A DNA stretch of 64,000 nt from Myxococcus stipitatus (lineage in GTDB: Bacteria; Myxococcota; Myxococcia; Myxococcales; Myxococcaceae), in contig NZ_JAKCFI010000001.1 of assembly GCF_021412625.1 (NCBI RefSeq), positions 62,001-126,000 on the forward strand, written 5' to 3'. The notes under the pieces are model-generated. The model ran no database searches. It was not told the DNA's origin and saw only the letters and a list, made by a program, of their open reading frames with translations. Made by a program: the position numbers and the translations under genes. Of this stretch, positions 1-8,749 are shown piece by piece. Numbering within the stretch: the stretch's first letter is position 1; every line of letters starts with the position of its first letter.

Positions 1-2349
1 CGCGAGCACCGCCACGGCGCCGAGCAGCGCGGGGACCCCGACGAAGGTCACCGCGTCGAACGGGTGGATGCCATGGAGCAGGCCGGACAGGCTCCGCGCG
101 AGCAGCGCGGCCCCCAGCAGTCCCACCATGACTCCGGCGAGGGTGAGCCGTACGCCCTGGCCCAGCACCAGCTTCAGCACCTGCCGGTCCGTCGCACCCA
201 GCGCCACGCGGATGCCCAGCTCTCGTGTGCGCACGCTGACCGAATACGCGACCAGTCCATGGATGCCGACCCCCGCGAGCGTCAGGCCCAGTCCCGCCAG
301 AAGCGCCAGCAGCTTCCCCAGGATTCGCGTGGGGCCCAAGCGCGTCTCGACGACCTCGTCCATCGTGCGCACGCGCCCCAGGGGAAGGCGCTCGTCGATG
401 GAGCGGAACGTCGCCCGCAGCTCGGGCACCAGGGCCTCCAGTGTGCGTGACGTGCGCACCACGAGCACCATGTACAACGGCTCGAACTGTCCCATGGGCA
501 GGTAGACCTCCGCGGCCGGCGGTTCTCCGACGCCGTCATGGCGGGCGTCTCCCACCACGCCCACCACCTCGCGGAAGGGCTCGCCATCCAGGTTCAGCCG
601 CACCTGCTTGCCCAAGGCGTCACCGCTCGGAAAGAAGCGCCTCGCGAAGGTCTCGTTCACGACCGCCACGGGAGGCGCTCCTTCCTTGTCCGTGGCTTCG
701 AGAGGCCGCCCCTGCTTCAGCGACATGCCCAGCGTCGCGAAGAGGCCGTCGCTCGCGGTCCGGAACGTCGCCAGCGGTCGTTGCTCGGCCACTGCTTCCT
801 GTTCGCCGGGCAGCATGACCGAGGTGATGCCATTGCGACCCCAGAGGGGAACGGTGCTGGCCAGCGCCGCGGAGCTCACGCCCGGCGTCGTCCGGACCTT
901 CTCCAGAATGTCCGCGAGGACGAGGCGTTGGCTGGCGTCATCACCGCCGTGGCCATCCACCGGTGGGAGGACATCCGTGGCCACGACGCCGTGTGGCTCG
1001 AAGCCCAGGGGCGCATCGTGCAACCGGCCCAGTGTCCGGAGCATCAGCCCGGCGCCGATGAGAGGGATGAGGGCCAGGGCCACCTGCGCCACGACGAGCG
1101 CCCGCTGGACGTGTTGGGCTCCCGTGGCCGCCCGGCCTCCCCGGGCGAGCCCCAGCGCACCGCGACCCTCCGCTCGCGACATCCGCAGCGCGGGGAGCAG
1201 ACCGAACAGGAGACAGGTCGACAGGGAGACGCCCATCGCGATGAGCAGGACCTGTGTGTCGACGCGCGGGTCCTCGGTGGGCAGCAGGCCTTGTGGGATG
1301 AAGCCGCGGAGAAGGTCCCGGCCCCACATCGCCAGCAGGAGCCCGGCCGCGCCGCCCGCGACGGCCAGCAACCCGCTCTCCACGAGAAACTCCCGCGCGA
1401 GCTGTCCCCGCCTCGCCCCCAGCGCCGCGCGGATGCAGAGCTCGCGCTCCCGCGTCTTCGCTCGCGCCAGCAACAGGTTCGCCACGTTGGCGCAGGCCAC
1501 GAGCAACACCAGCACCACGACACCCGACAGGAGCCACAGCCGCGCCCGCGCATCCTCCACCACCAGTTCATGGAGGGGGACGAGCCGCGTGCCCGAGGCC
1601 TGTCCCTTCATGTGCGGCTCCTGGGCGAGGCTCGCGGTCAGCGCCTCCAGCTCACCTCGCGCCACGTCGAGTGTCGCCCCCGAGCGCAGGCGCCCCACGA
1701 CGCGCAGGGTGACATCCCCTGGATGCGGGGCTTCGCGCTCGGCGTCGAGCACGAGCGGCATCCACAGGTCCACGTCGGGCGCGAACTGGAACGAAGCGGG
1801 CATCACCCCCACCACCGTCAGCGGTCGGCCGTCCAGCATCACCGTCTGCCCCACGGCGTTGCTGGCCCCACCGAAACGCCGTTGCCACAGCCCGTGGCTC
1901 AGCCACGCCACGTCACCGTCTCCCGGCGTCTGCTCGTCCGCGCGGAGCTCGCGCCCCAGGGCTGGCTGGACGCCCAGCATCGAGAACAGCCCCGCGGTCG
2001 CGCGACCGGTGCGCAGCCGCTCCGCGCCCGCGTCCGAGCCGGTGAGGGTCCGGTCCCAGAGCGCCAGCCCCTCGAGCTGCTCGAAGGATCGCGCCCTGTT
2101 CCTCCAGGCCTCGAGCATGAGATGGCTCACCCCCAGGCGTTCCCGCTGCGCGCTGGCCTGGTACAGACGGACCAGTCGCTCCGGCTCGCGGTAGGGCAGG
2201 GGGCGCAACATGACCTGGTACACGACGCCGAAGACGGCGGTCGTCGCGCCGATGGCCAGGGCGAGTGTCGCCACCACCACGGCGGTGAAGCCGGGCTCGC
2301 GCGACAACCTGCGCGATGACAGGCGGATGTCCTGGAGGAGCGGGAGCAT
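1..2349 (-). CDS. ABC transporter permease, ADOP/MacB-FtsX family (3' end outside window)
   Basis: The minus strand reads open for 783 codons from ATG at 2349 to the left edge, so the C-terminus is missing. The N-terminus is typical of acidobacterial duplicated orphan permeases: LLQDIRLSSRRLSREPGF, then a hydrophobic helix (TAVVVATLALAIGATTAVF) and the VMLRPLPYREPERLV motif. A periplasmic MacB-like domain follows (about residues 50-260). Then come helices with the FtsX signature ANLLLARAKTRERELCIRAA, a second periplasmic domain, and the start of the final FtsX block (VRTRELGIRVALGATDRQVL). ADOP proteins are two fused FtsX/MacB modules of about 800-850 residues, so only a few dozen residues should be lost. 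I infer export or lipoprotein-related transport; no ATPase partner is visible. No clear ribosome site precedes the start, so the true N-terminus may differ slightly. Confidence 0.9.
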   Translation of the reverse strand, partial: MLPLLQDIRLSSRRLSREPGFTAVVVATLALAIGATTAVFGVVYQVMLRPLPYREPERLVRLYQASAQRERLGVSHLMLEAWRNRARSFEQLEGLALWDRTLTGSDAGAERLRTGRATAGLFSMLGVQPALGRELRADEQTPGDGDVAWLSHGLWQRRFGGASNAVGQTVMLDGRPLTVVGVMPASFQFAPDVDLWMPLVLDAEREAPHPGDVTLRVVGRLRSGATLDVARGELEALTASLAQEPHMKGQASGTRLVPLHELVVEDARARLWLLSGVVVLVLLVACANVANLLLARAKTRERELCIRAALGARRGQLAREFLVESGLLAVAGGAAGLLLAMWGRDLLRGFIPQGLLPTEDPRVDTQVLLIAMGVSLSTCLLFGLLPALRMSRAEGRGALGLARGGRAATGAQHVQRALVVAQVALALIPLIGAGLMLRTLGRLHDAPLGFEPHGVVATDVLPPVDGHGGDDASQRLVLADILEKVRTTPGVSSAALASTVPLWGRNGITSVMLPGEQEAVAEQRPLATFRTASDGLFATLGMSLKQGRPLEATDKEGAPPVAVVNETFARRFFPSGDALGKQVRLNLDGEPFREVVGVVGDARHDGVGEPPAAEVYLPMGQFEPLYMVLVVRTSRTLEALVPELRATFRSIDERLPLGRVRTMDEVVETRLGPTRILGKLLALLAGLGLTLAGVGIHGLVAYSVSVRTRELGIRVALGATDRQVLKLVLGQGVRLTLAGVMVGLLGAALLARSLSGLLHGIHPFDAVTFVGVPALLGAVAVLA

Positions 2350-2576
2350 GAGGGGACTGGCTGCAACGCGGACGCCAAGCGCCTCGAAGCAGCGATGCCG
2401 GGATGTTCCAGAATGGAGAGGAGCGCGGCGGCTTCGTTCGCCGTCGGGGTGTCCGGATGTGGCACGCGCGCATCCCGGGAACGGACACCGCGCGCAACGG
2501 GCTCTCACGTAGCCGATGCGCCCCGGGGCGGCCCGTGCATGGCGCCGCCTCCGTTCATCGGCATTCCTGGCTCGCG

Positions 2577-2813
2577 CTACTCACACTTTCGCGGGCAGCT
2601 CTCCTCGAGCAGCGCGCACCGCTGTTGCTGCTCCGGAGTGGTCGCGTTCTGCCAGCAGCGGCTGCTCTGGACGGCACAGGCCTCGAGACAGGCCTCACGA
2701 CCCGACAGCGACTGGTTCACCGCCTCGAGGCCCTCCGTGTCGAGCGGCTCCGGCCCACCACAGCCCATCAGCCCGCCCGCCACGACCACCACCGCCAGCA
2801 AGGTCCTTCGCAT
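2577..2813 (-). CDS. Small Cys-containing lipoprotein, 78 aa
   Basis: Short predicted lipoprotein of unknown function. From ATG at 2813 it reads MRRTLLAVVVVAGGLMGCGG, a signal peptide with lipobox LMGC, followed by a small domain with five further cysteines (ACLEACAVQSSRCWQ, then CALLEESCPRKCE), which probably form disulfides after export. GGAGG six bases before the ATG decides this start; a longer reading to 2930 adds a non-signal N-terminus and has no such site. The paired-cysteine spacing resembles many tiny myxobacterial lipoproteins, but I cannot name the family. It lies alone between the permease and the NIPSNAP-like gene, all on the minus strand with gaps of about 200 bases. Confidence 0.72.
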   Translation of the reverse strand: MRRTLLAVVVVAGGLMGCGGPEPLDTEGLEAVNQSLSGREACLEACAVQSSRCWQNATTPEQQQRCALLEESCPRKCE

Positions 2814-3018
2814 GTGCAGCCTCCTGTCCCGCGTGGGTGAGGCTCCCCTCGGGGAGTCGAGTCCATGAAAGGACAGGTCGGGCGCCGGCCGCCACGAGTC
2901 CGGAGCTACCCGTCCGGACGTCCGCGCCACGCAGGGGCGCCCGTGGCCGCGAGCGCGAGGACCCCCCCACGACCCATCACCTGTTTCATGGGGCGACGCC
3001 GGGCTCCGCCAACGCCGT

Positions 3019-3843
3019 TCAGCGCAGCGCCGAGCGGGCGGTGGGTTCGAGCAGCAGCGTCTCCGGCGCGGACTTCAGCTGGGCGCGCAGGGCCGGCTCG
3101 ACGTCCCTCGTCCAGTGCCGGGAGCGCGCCAGCTTCTCGACGTGCGTGAGGTAGTGCTCGCGGCTCGGGAACACGGTGAACAGCGCGAGCACGTGTTCCC
3201 CTTCGCGGACGGGCAGGGCGGGGAAGGTGTTCTGGGCGTACTCGCTCTGGAAGAGGGCGGCGGGCGGCGCGCCCGTCTGCGCGAACACGGGGAGCACCCG
3301 CCGCCGCACGAACTGGAGGAAGGCGCCGTCGACGGGCGCGCTCCGATACAACAGGGTGACGAGCACCACGGACTTCGGCGTCTCGCGGGTCCCCACCCCG
3401 GGACGGGGCTCGCGGGGGAGGGGAAGGCCCGCCCCACCAGCGCTGGGGCGCAAGAGCAGGACGTTCGACGAATCCAGCATCGTCGCGTTGGCCGCCTCCC
3501 GGTGCACCTTCCAGACCGGGCCCCCATAGAAGCGCTTCAGCATCTCCTCCCGGCCGCGCATGTCCGCGAAGCCGCGCAACCAGACGAAGCGGTCCGGTCG
3601 CTCACTGTCACGGAACTGGCCGGCGAGCGTCGCGCCCTGCTCCTCCTGGCTCTCGACGAACTCGCGGTCGAACAGCTCGATGAGGACGTCGCGCTGTCCG
3701 GGCCGCAGCGTGTACTGCCTCAGCTCGAGCACCGCGCAACAGCCCGGCCGCGAGGCCTCCTGGGCAGACGCCGCCGGCGCGAGCGCCTCCGCCTCCGACG
3801 TCAGGAGCGACAACCACGGCAACAGCAGGAAGGACACGCGCAC
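3019..3843 (-). CDS. NIPSNAP-family protein with signal peptide, 274 aa
   Basis: Secreted or periplasmic NIPSNAP-like protein, a dimeric alpha/beta-barrel fold of uncertain biochemical role. The chosen GTG at 3843 has GGAGG seven bases upstream and gives MRVSFLLLPWLSLLTSEAEALA, an export signal. Two ferredoxin-like repeats follow: one begins AVLELRQYTLRPGQRDVLIELFD (ELRxYxLxPG is a hallmark of the family) and includes FVWLRGFADM; the second contains VVLVTLLYRSAP, EHVLALFTVFPSREHYLTH and HWTRDVEPAL. Reading upstream to 4194 gives Arg/His/Pro-rich nonsense without a signal and is not accepted. Neighbours are unrelated lipoproteins, so context does not define its role. The function of the exported form is unknown to me. 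Confidence 0.75.
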   Translation of the reverse strand: MRVSFLLLPWLSLLTSEAEALAPAASAQEASRPGCCAVLELRQYTLRPGQRDVLIELFDREFVESQEEQGATLAGQFRDSERPDRFVWLRGFADMRGREEMLKRFYGGPVWKVHREAANATMLDSSNVLLLRPSAGGAGLPLPREPRPGVGTRETPKSVVLVTLLYRSAPVDGAFLQFVRRRVLPVFAQTGAPPAALFQSEYAQNTFPALPVREGEHVLALFTVFPSREHYLTHVEKLARSRHWTRDVEPALRAQLKSAPETLLLEPTARSALR

Positions 3844-3965
3844 TCCGCCTCCAGGGCTCGGGGATTGCGCGGCACCGTACGAGGCAATGCGGACACTTCC
3901 GGCCCTGATTGGGACACGATGTCCGGAGGCGGGAGCCAGAGGGGCCCCCGCCAGGGAGCGTACGA

Positions 3966-4496
3966 CTACTGGCAGTTCTCCATGTCGTAGTTGAAGTCCT
4001 TGCGCGGCGTCTGGCCGGGGTCCTGGTTGATGGCCGCGATGTTCAGCTCCTGGTAGGAGACCGTCTGGCTGCCGCCGATGACCATCTGCGTCCGCTCGAT
4101 GCGGGTGGTGGACAGCACCACCTTGCCCGTCGTGCCGTTGGGCTCGATGCGGTAGCAGTTCATGATGCGAGGATCGACCGTGGACTTGCGGCACTGGGTG
4201 TACTGCCCCAGCACGGTGCGCTGGGTGTACGTGCAGCGGCAGTCCCAGGGGTCGTTCACCTCGGCATACGACGCGGCCTCGTAGCCCGTCGCCGTCTGGA
4301 CGACCTCGACGTAGCTGCCGTCGCGCGGCTCGTCACAGCGCAGCAGCACGTCGCCCACCACGCCCTGCTTCACCTCGGTCGTCTCGGGAATGACCGCCGT
4401 CTCCGACAGCGGATCCTGGCGCGGCGCGACCTCGCAACCCAGACCGAACAGTGAACCCATGATGATGAACGCGGAGAGACGCAGGGGGGAACGCAT
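3966..4496 (-). CDS. Hypothetical lipoprotein, 176 aa
   Basis: Predicted lipoprotein of unknown function. ATG at 4496 has AGGAG five bases upstream and starts MRSPLRLSAFIIMGSLFGLGC, a signal peptide ending in a lipobox-like LGLGC. The mature part is a mixed beta-rich domain with four to five cysteines (LLRCDEPRDG, DPWDCRCTYTQ, QYTQCRKSTVDPRIMNCY) and a terminal Cys near the end (DMENCQ), suggesting disulfides outside the cytoplasm. No known family is recognised. The upstream 392 bases toward 4888 are intergenic and less GC-rich, and hold a 13-base palindrome, TGTGCA-A-TGCACA at 4565-4577, which could be regulatory. Confidence 0.75.
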   Translation of the reverse strand: MRSPLRLSAFIIMGSLFGLGCEVAPRQDPLSETAVIPETTEVKQGVVGDVLLRCDEPRDGSYVEVVQTATGYEAASYAEVNDPWDCRCTYTQRTVLGQYTQCRKSTVDPRIMNCYRIEPNGTTGKVVLSTTRIERTQMVIGGSQTVSYQELNIAAINQDPGQTPRKDFNYDMENCQ

Positions 4497-4888
4497 GAAA
4501 GCTCCTTGAAGGATGATGTCCGGGTCATCCCAGACATCCGCCATGGGAGCTTTTTCTCATCTTCTGTGCAATGCACATTTGGATGACATGACCCCGAGCG
4601 CGGCTCTGCCCGTTCCCTCCGCGAAGAAGGGAGGCGCGTCCCGAGTGCGCCGGGATACCTGACAGATGGCTGTCACACCCCGATGTCAGGGTCCGTCCTC
4701 GCAGCCGTTGAGAGATGTCGACCCCCGCGAAGGACCCATGCCCCATGTTTCCTATCTCCTTGATGTTGCTGCCCTTTCCATTCGTCTCCGCCGAGCGGAA
4801 GGTCTCCCGGGGGAAGACGGAGAAGAACCCAGGACGTCCCCTGCGCGTGGTACCCCCTCCACGCGAGGTGAAGCCGGAGGTCATGAGG
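4497..4888. other. Intergenic region between divergent genes
   Basis: This 392-base gap separates the minus-strand lipoprotein from the plus-strand AlkZ-like gene. It should contain both promoters, but I cannot assign convincing -35/-10 pairs. The only structured element I see is the perfect palindrome TGTGCA-A-TGCACA at 4565-4577, about 70 bases before the lipoprotein start. The plus-strand reading 4715-4888 is open, but its third codon positions are not GC-biased like the neighbouring genes, so I treat it as non-coding. Confidence 0.5.
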
Positions 4889-6055
4889 GTGTCACGACGC
4901 AAACGCGGCGCGCCGTCGGGCGCGACTCGACGGGCCCGAGCCGCGGGTCCGGTTCCCCTTCTCTCCCGCCGAGAATTGAATCGGGCGCTGCTGCAGCGGC
5001 AGTTCCTGACGGAGCGGACACCGCTCGGAGTGCCGGAGGTGGTGGAGCACCTCGTCGGCCTCCAGGCCCAGGCGAGCAATCCGCCCTACGTCGGCCTGTG
5101 GACGCGCATGGCGCGCTTCCAGCTCGAGGACCTGACGCGGCTGTACACGTCGCGTCGCGTGGTGCGCGCGACGTTGATGCGCGGCACGCAGCACCTGGTG
5201 ACGGCGCGCGACTTCCGAGGGCTGCGCCCCATGCTCCAGCCAGTCATGGACCGCGCCTTCAATCAGAGCCCGTACGCGCGCGCGTTGTCGGGGTTGGAGC
5301 TGGCGGAGGTCGTGGCCGAGGGACGCCGGTTGCTCGAGGTGGAGCCGTTGAGCAACGTGGAGCTGGGGCGGCGGCTCCAGGCGCGGTGGCCGGAGCGGGC
5401 CGCGCGGGCGCTGTGCTTCGCGGTGCGCAACGCCGAGTCCCTCGTCACCGTGCCTCCCTTCGGCACATGGGGCGTGGGCGGCGAGGTCGAGTTCGCGCGG
5501 GCCGAGACCTGGCTCGGGGGGCAGATGGGGCCCGCGTTCTCCGAGGACGAGGTGGTGCTGCGCTACCTGCGCGCCTTCGGTCCCGCGAGCGTGAAGGACG
5601 TGCAGACCTGGTCCGGGTTGCGGGGCGTGGCCGAAGTCGTCGCCCGGCTGGGGACGCGCTTGCGGACGTTCCGCGACGAGAGCGGCGTCGAGCTGTTCGA
5701 CGTCCCCGATGCGCCCCGTCCGGACGGAGACTCGCCCGTGCCCGTGCGCTTCCTGCCCGAGTTCGACAACGTCCTGCTGGCGTACGCGGACCGCGCGCGC
5801 ATCATCTCCGAGGAGCACCGCCGACGCGTCTTCACCATCAACGGCATCGTCCGCGCGACGGTGCTGGTCGACGGCTTCGTGCGCGGTATGTGGCGCGTGG
5901 AGCGCGAGAAGACGCGCGCCACGCTGTGCATCGAGCCCTTCGCCAGCATCTCCCGCGCGGACCGCGAGGCCCTCACGGATGAGGCGCTTCGACTGCTCGC
6001 GTGCGTGGCCTCCGCCTTTCCGACACACGACGTGCGCTTCGCTCGCGTGTCCTGA
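4889..6055 (+). CDS. Winged-helix (HTH_42) AlkZ-like DNA glycosylase candidate, 388 aa
   Basis: Member of the HTH_42 winged-helix superfamily, which includes Streptomyces AlkZ and E. coli YcaQ, DNA glycosylases that unhook interstrand crosslinks and bulky adducts. Visible signatures are the N-terminal block LNRALLQRQFL..PEVVEHLVGLQAQASNPPYVGLW, then RRVVRATLMRGTQHLVTARDF, and the C-terminal LPEFDNVLLAYADRARII and GIVRATVLVDGFVRGMWRVE. The Gln-Ala-Gln at residues 59-61 matches the catalytic Q-hydrophobic-Q motif described for the AlkZ-like branch; the YcaQ branch has Q-x-D. GTG at 4889 has GGAGG eight bases upstream; an ATG at 4883 is nearly as good, and the earlier ATG at 4715 adds an atypical leader with poor codon bias. 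Substrate is inferred from family only. It stands alone, divergent from a lipoprotein gene. Confidence 0.82.
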   Translation: MSRRKRGAPSGATRRARAAGPVPLLSRRELNRALLQRQFLTERTPLGVPEVVEHLVGLQAQASNPPYVGLWTRMARFQLEDLTRLYTSRRVVRATLMRGTQHLVTARDFRGLRPMLQPVMDRAFNQSPYARALSGLELAEVVAEGRRLLEVEPLSNVELGRRLQARWPERAARALCFAVRNAESLVTVPPFGTWGVGGEVEFARAETWLGGQMGPAFSEDEVVLRYLRAFGPASVKDVQTWSGLRGVAEVVARLGTRLRTFRDESGVELFDVPDAPRPDGDSPVPVRFLPEFDNVLLAYADRARIISEEHRRRVFTINGIVRATVLVDGFVRGMWRVEREKTRATLCIEPFASISRADREALTDEALRLLACVASAFPTHDVRFARVS

Positions 6056-6139
6056 GCGGGCAGTGGGATGCCGCTGGCGTGCCCCGGTGTCGAGATTCCC
6101 GAGGCGTGCCTCGCTCCCGAGTCCAGAGCGCGAGGGCAG

Positions 6140-6167
6140 GGAGGCGACTCACACGAGAGTCGCCTCC
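6140..6167. terminator. Bidirectional hairpin between convergent genes
   Basis: Perfect 11-bp stem GGAGGCGACTC / GAGTCGCCTCC with a six-base loop. It lies between the stop of the glycosylase-like gene (6055, plus) and the stop of the aminopeptidase gene (6176, minus). There is no T-run, so intrinsic termination is an inference from position and stem strength. Confidence 0.6.
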
Positions 6168-6175
6168 GAGGCCAC

Positions 6176-7804
6176 CTACTTGCGCTTGCCGGCCTTCTTC
6201 GCCGGGGCCTTGGCGGCCTTCGCCTTGGCCTTCGGGGCCTTGGCCTTGGCGGGGGCGGCCTTCTTCCCGCCCGCGCCCTTGTCGCCCTTCCACAGGCCGC
6301 TCATCCACGCCTCGACGTCCTTCACCGTGCGCGGGATGTTGCCCGACAGCACCTTGCAGCCTCGCGCGGTGATGACGATGTCGTCCTCGATGCGCACGCC
6401 GATGCCGCGGTAGCGCGCGGGCACCGTCAGGTCGTCCTTCTGGAAGTACAGGCCCGGCTCCACCGTGAGCACCATGCCCGCCTCGAGCTTGCCGTACTTG
6501 TACGCCTCCTGCCGCGCCTGCGCGCAGTCGTGCACGTCCAGGCCCAGCATGTGGCTGACGTTGTGCAGCGAGTAGCGCTTGTAGAACTGGTGCTCGTCCT
6601 TGAGCGCCTCCTCGGCGTCCTCGAGGATGCCCAGCTTCTCCAGGCCCTGGGCCAGCACGCGCATGGCGTGGCGGTTGGGCTCCATGAAGTCGTTGCCCGG
6701 CTTCGCCGCGGCGAAGGCCGCCTCCTGCGCGGCGTACACCAGCTCGTAGATGGCCTTCTGCTCCGGGGAGAAGCGGCCGGAGATGGGCAGCGTGCGGGTG
6801 ATGTCCGCGGTGTAGAGCGAGTGGCCCTCCACGCCCGCGTCGAGCAGCAGCAGGTCGCCGGGCACCAGCGGGCCGTCATTGCGCGTCCAGTGCAGCACGC
6901 ACGCGTGCGAGCCGCTGGCGGCGATGGTGTTGTAGCCCACGTCGTTGCCTTCCACGCGCGCGCGCAGGTTGAACACGCCCTCGACGTACCGCTCGCTCTT
7001 GGCCTGCTGCCTGAGGCTGCGGATGACGTCCTCGAAGCCGCGCTGCGTGGCGTCGATGCTCACCTGCAGCTCGCGCAGCTCCTGCGCGTCCTTGATGAGG
7101 CGCATCTCCGACAGCGTCGTCGCCAGCGCCTTGTCGCGCTCGCCACCCGCGGGCACGGCGTCGTCCACCTTGGCGGAGAAGCCGCGCAGCACGCGCGTGG
7201 ACTTCGCCGCCGCGCCCCCCAGCTTCGACAGGTAGTCCGGGAGCGTGTCCAGGCCCCGCGCCTCGTCGATGTCGTGGTGCGCGCGGCTCTCCGGCACGCC
7301 CATGCGCGGGCCGACCCACAGCTCGCCCTTCACGCGGTCCGTGAAGAACGTCGCGTTGCTCCGGCCGGGATTGGGCTCCACGAAGAGGATGTCCGTGTGG
7401 CCGCCGCCCGCCTTGGGCTCGAGCACCAGCACGCAGTCCGGCTCCAGGTTGCCGGTCAGGTAGTAGAAGTCCGTGCCCGGGCGGAAGCGGAAGTAGGTGT
7501 CGTTGGCGCGCACCTTCTCGTGGCCAGTGGGGATGACGAGCGTCTCGCCAGGGAACGCCTTCGACAGGGCCTGGCGGCGCGCCTTGAAGGCCGCGGCGAA
7601 CTTGTGCTTCGCCGGCGGCTTGCGCGTCTGCGGCTTCCACTCTTTCAGCATGAAGTCGAGCAGCGCCGGAGGCGGCGCCGAATCGTGGCTCGCGGGCTTC
7701 GCCGCGGGGGCCTGGGGCTCGGACGTGACGAGGGACTGCTGCTCACCGACAGCCGGTTGCGCGCTGTCGGAGACACCGGACGTTGAAGGGATGGACGTGG
7801 CCAT
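6176..7804 (-). CDS. pepP: Xaa-Pro aminopeptidase, M24B family, 542 aa
   Basis: Cytoplasmic metallo-aminopeptidase that removes N-terminal residues preceding proline. The AMP_N domain (about residues 65-220, with FRPGTDFYYLTGNLEPDCVLVLEP) precedes the pita-bread catalytic domain. All five expected metal ligands are present by my count: D322 (LLLDAG), D334 (YTADITRT), H418 (NVSHMLGLDVHD), E449 (TVEPGLYF) and E473 (RIEDDIVIT). Two additions are unusual: an N-terminal extension of about 45 Ser/Ala/Pro-rich residues and a C-terminal tail from about residue 510 made almost wholly of Lys, Ala and Pro, which could bind nucleic acid or another polyanion (inference). The gene converges on the upstream glycosylase-like gene, and its start at 7804 is close to the rsmE stop at 7838, so the two may be co-transcribed. 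Confidence 0.93.
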   Translation of the reverse strand: MATSIPSTSGVSDSAQPAVGEQQSLVTSEPQAPAAKPASHDSAPPPALLDFMLKEWKPQTRKPPAKHKFAAAFKARRQALSKAFPGETLVIPTGHEKVRANDTYFRFRPGTDFYYLTGNLEPDCVLVLEPKAGGGHTDILFVEPNPGRSNATFFTDRVKGELWVGPRMGVPESRAHHDIDEARGLDTLPDYLSKLGGAAAKSTRVLRGFSAKVDDAVPAGGERDKALATTLSEMRLIKDAQELRELQVSIDATQRGFEDVIRSLRQQAKSERYVEGVFNLRARVEGNDVGYNTIAASGSHACVLHWTRNDGPLVPGDLLLLDAGVEGHSLYTADITRTLPISGRFSPEQKAIYELVYAAQEAAFAAAKPGNDFMEPNRHAMRVLAQGLEKLGILEDAEEALKDEHQFYKRYSLHNVSHMLGLDVHDCAQARQEAYKYGKLEAGMVLTVEPGLYFQKDDLTVPARYRGIGVRIEDDIVITARGCKVLSGNIPRTVKDVEAWMSGLWKGDKGAGGKKAAPAKAKAPKAKAKAAKAPAKKAGKRK

Positions 7805-7837
7805 GGCCGCCCACTTTGGGCCTCACCCTGGCCCCCT

Positions 7838-8602
7838 TCAAGTGCGAGATGCACCGTGACGCGCGGCGGTGTCTTCCTTGAGAAGGGCCACTTGCCCCAC
7901 GAGCACGGGGACGGCCGTCTCCACGCGCAGGATGCGGGGCCCCAACGAGAAAGGTCGGAAGCCGTGGGATTCCAACAGTTGGGCCTCGAAGGAAACCCAG
8001 CCGCCGTCGGGGCCGATGGCGAGCACGACGCGCTCGGGCAGGTCCGCCGCCGCGTCGCGCAACGGCTGGGTCGCGGGGGGATGGGGGAGCAGGCGTCGCG
8101 CGGTGGGGGGGAAGAGGTGGTCGAGCTCGTCCTCGACGAAGGGGCGGAAGCGCTCGCGGACGAGGACTTCCGGGAGGTGGGTGTCGCGCGCCTGTTCCAG
8201 GCCCTGGAGCAGCAGGTCCCTCACGAAGTCCGCGTCGAGCACCTTGGAGTCGAAGTAGCTCTTCTCCACGCGGGCCGCGTTGATGAGCACCACCCGGTCC
8301 ACGCCGAGCGAGGCCACGGCGGGCAGGACCTTCTTGAGGGCCTTGGGGCGAGGGATGGCGAGCAGCAGGTCGATGCCGGCGCGAGGGGGAGGGGGTTCGG
8401 AGAGGCTGACGCGCAGGTGGAGGACGCCGGGGGTGTTCTCGAGCACCTCGCCGGCGCCGGTGAGACCTCCCAGCCTGCCCACACGCAGGGACTCACCGGG
8501 TTCGGCGCGCAGGACCTCGCGCGCGTGCTGGGCGCGGCGGCCGGTGAGGCGGGCGGTGCCATCCGGCAGGAAGTCCTCGTCGAAGAGCAGCAGCAGGTTC
8601 AC
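7838..8602 (-). CDS. rsmE: 16S rRNA (uracil(1498)-N3)-methyltransferase RsmE, 254 aa
   Basis: RsmE methylates U1498 of 16S rRNA using S-adenosylmethionine. The protein begins MNLLLLFDEDFLPDG and has the N-terminal PUA-like domain (ARLTGRRAQHAREVLR, EPGESLRVG), then a SPOUT domain with KALKKVLPAVASLGVDRVVLINAARVEKSY. The knotted SAM site at the C-terminus is LAIGPDGGWVSFEAQLL...FRPFSLGPRILRVETAV. Its length fits the family (about 240-255). The GTG at 8602 is the start because family homology begins there; the frame stays open upstream to 10003 but runs antisense through the DTW gene. A purine-rich AGAGG lies five bases before the GTG. It is divergent from the DTW-domain gene, another RNA-modifying protein. 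Confidence 0.93.
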   Translation of the reverse strand: MNLLLLFDEDFLPDGTARLTGRRAQHAREVLRAEPGESLRVGRLGGLTGAGEVLENTPGVLHLRVSLSEPPPPRAGIDLLLAIPRPKALKKVLPAVASLGVDRVVLINAARVEKSYFDSKVLDADFVRDLLLQGLEQARDTHLPEVLVRERFRPFVEDELDHLFPPTARRLLPHPPATQPLRDAAADLPERVVLAIGPDGGWVSFEAQLLESHGFRPFSLGPRILRVETAVPVLVGQVALLKEDTAARHGASRT

Positions 8603-8749
8603 GTCCGCCTCTGTACCCCCAAGGCGGGGGCGGGGGGGAGCCGGTTTTCCATGGGGGGCGGGCCGCGTGACGCCCGGCTCCCGGGCCGGCGTGCGGGCCT
8701 TCCACCGGGAGTGCTTGCCCGGCTCGGGGTCGTGCCGTAAAGCCGGGGC

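Noticed and set aside
538-2319. 593-codon plus-strand open frame
   Set aside because: Shadow of the ADOP permease; the minus frame carries the FtsX/MacB motifs and continues to the window edge.
4565-4577. TGTGCA-A-TGCACA palindrome as a defined operator
   Set aside because: Short and isolated, no known regulator matched; kept only as a note in the intergenic entry.
4715-4888. Longer N-terminus of the AlkZ-like protein
   Set aside because: Codons lack the local third-position GC bias and the first family motif starts after residue 60 of the extension; a good ribosome site serves GTG 4889.
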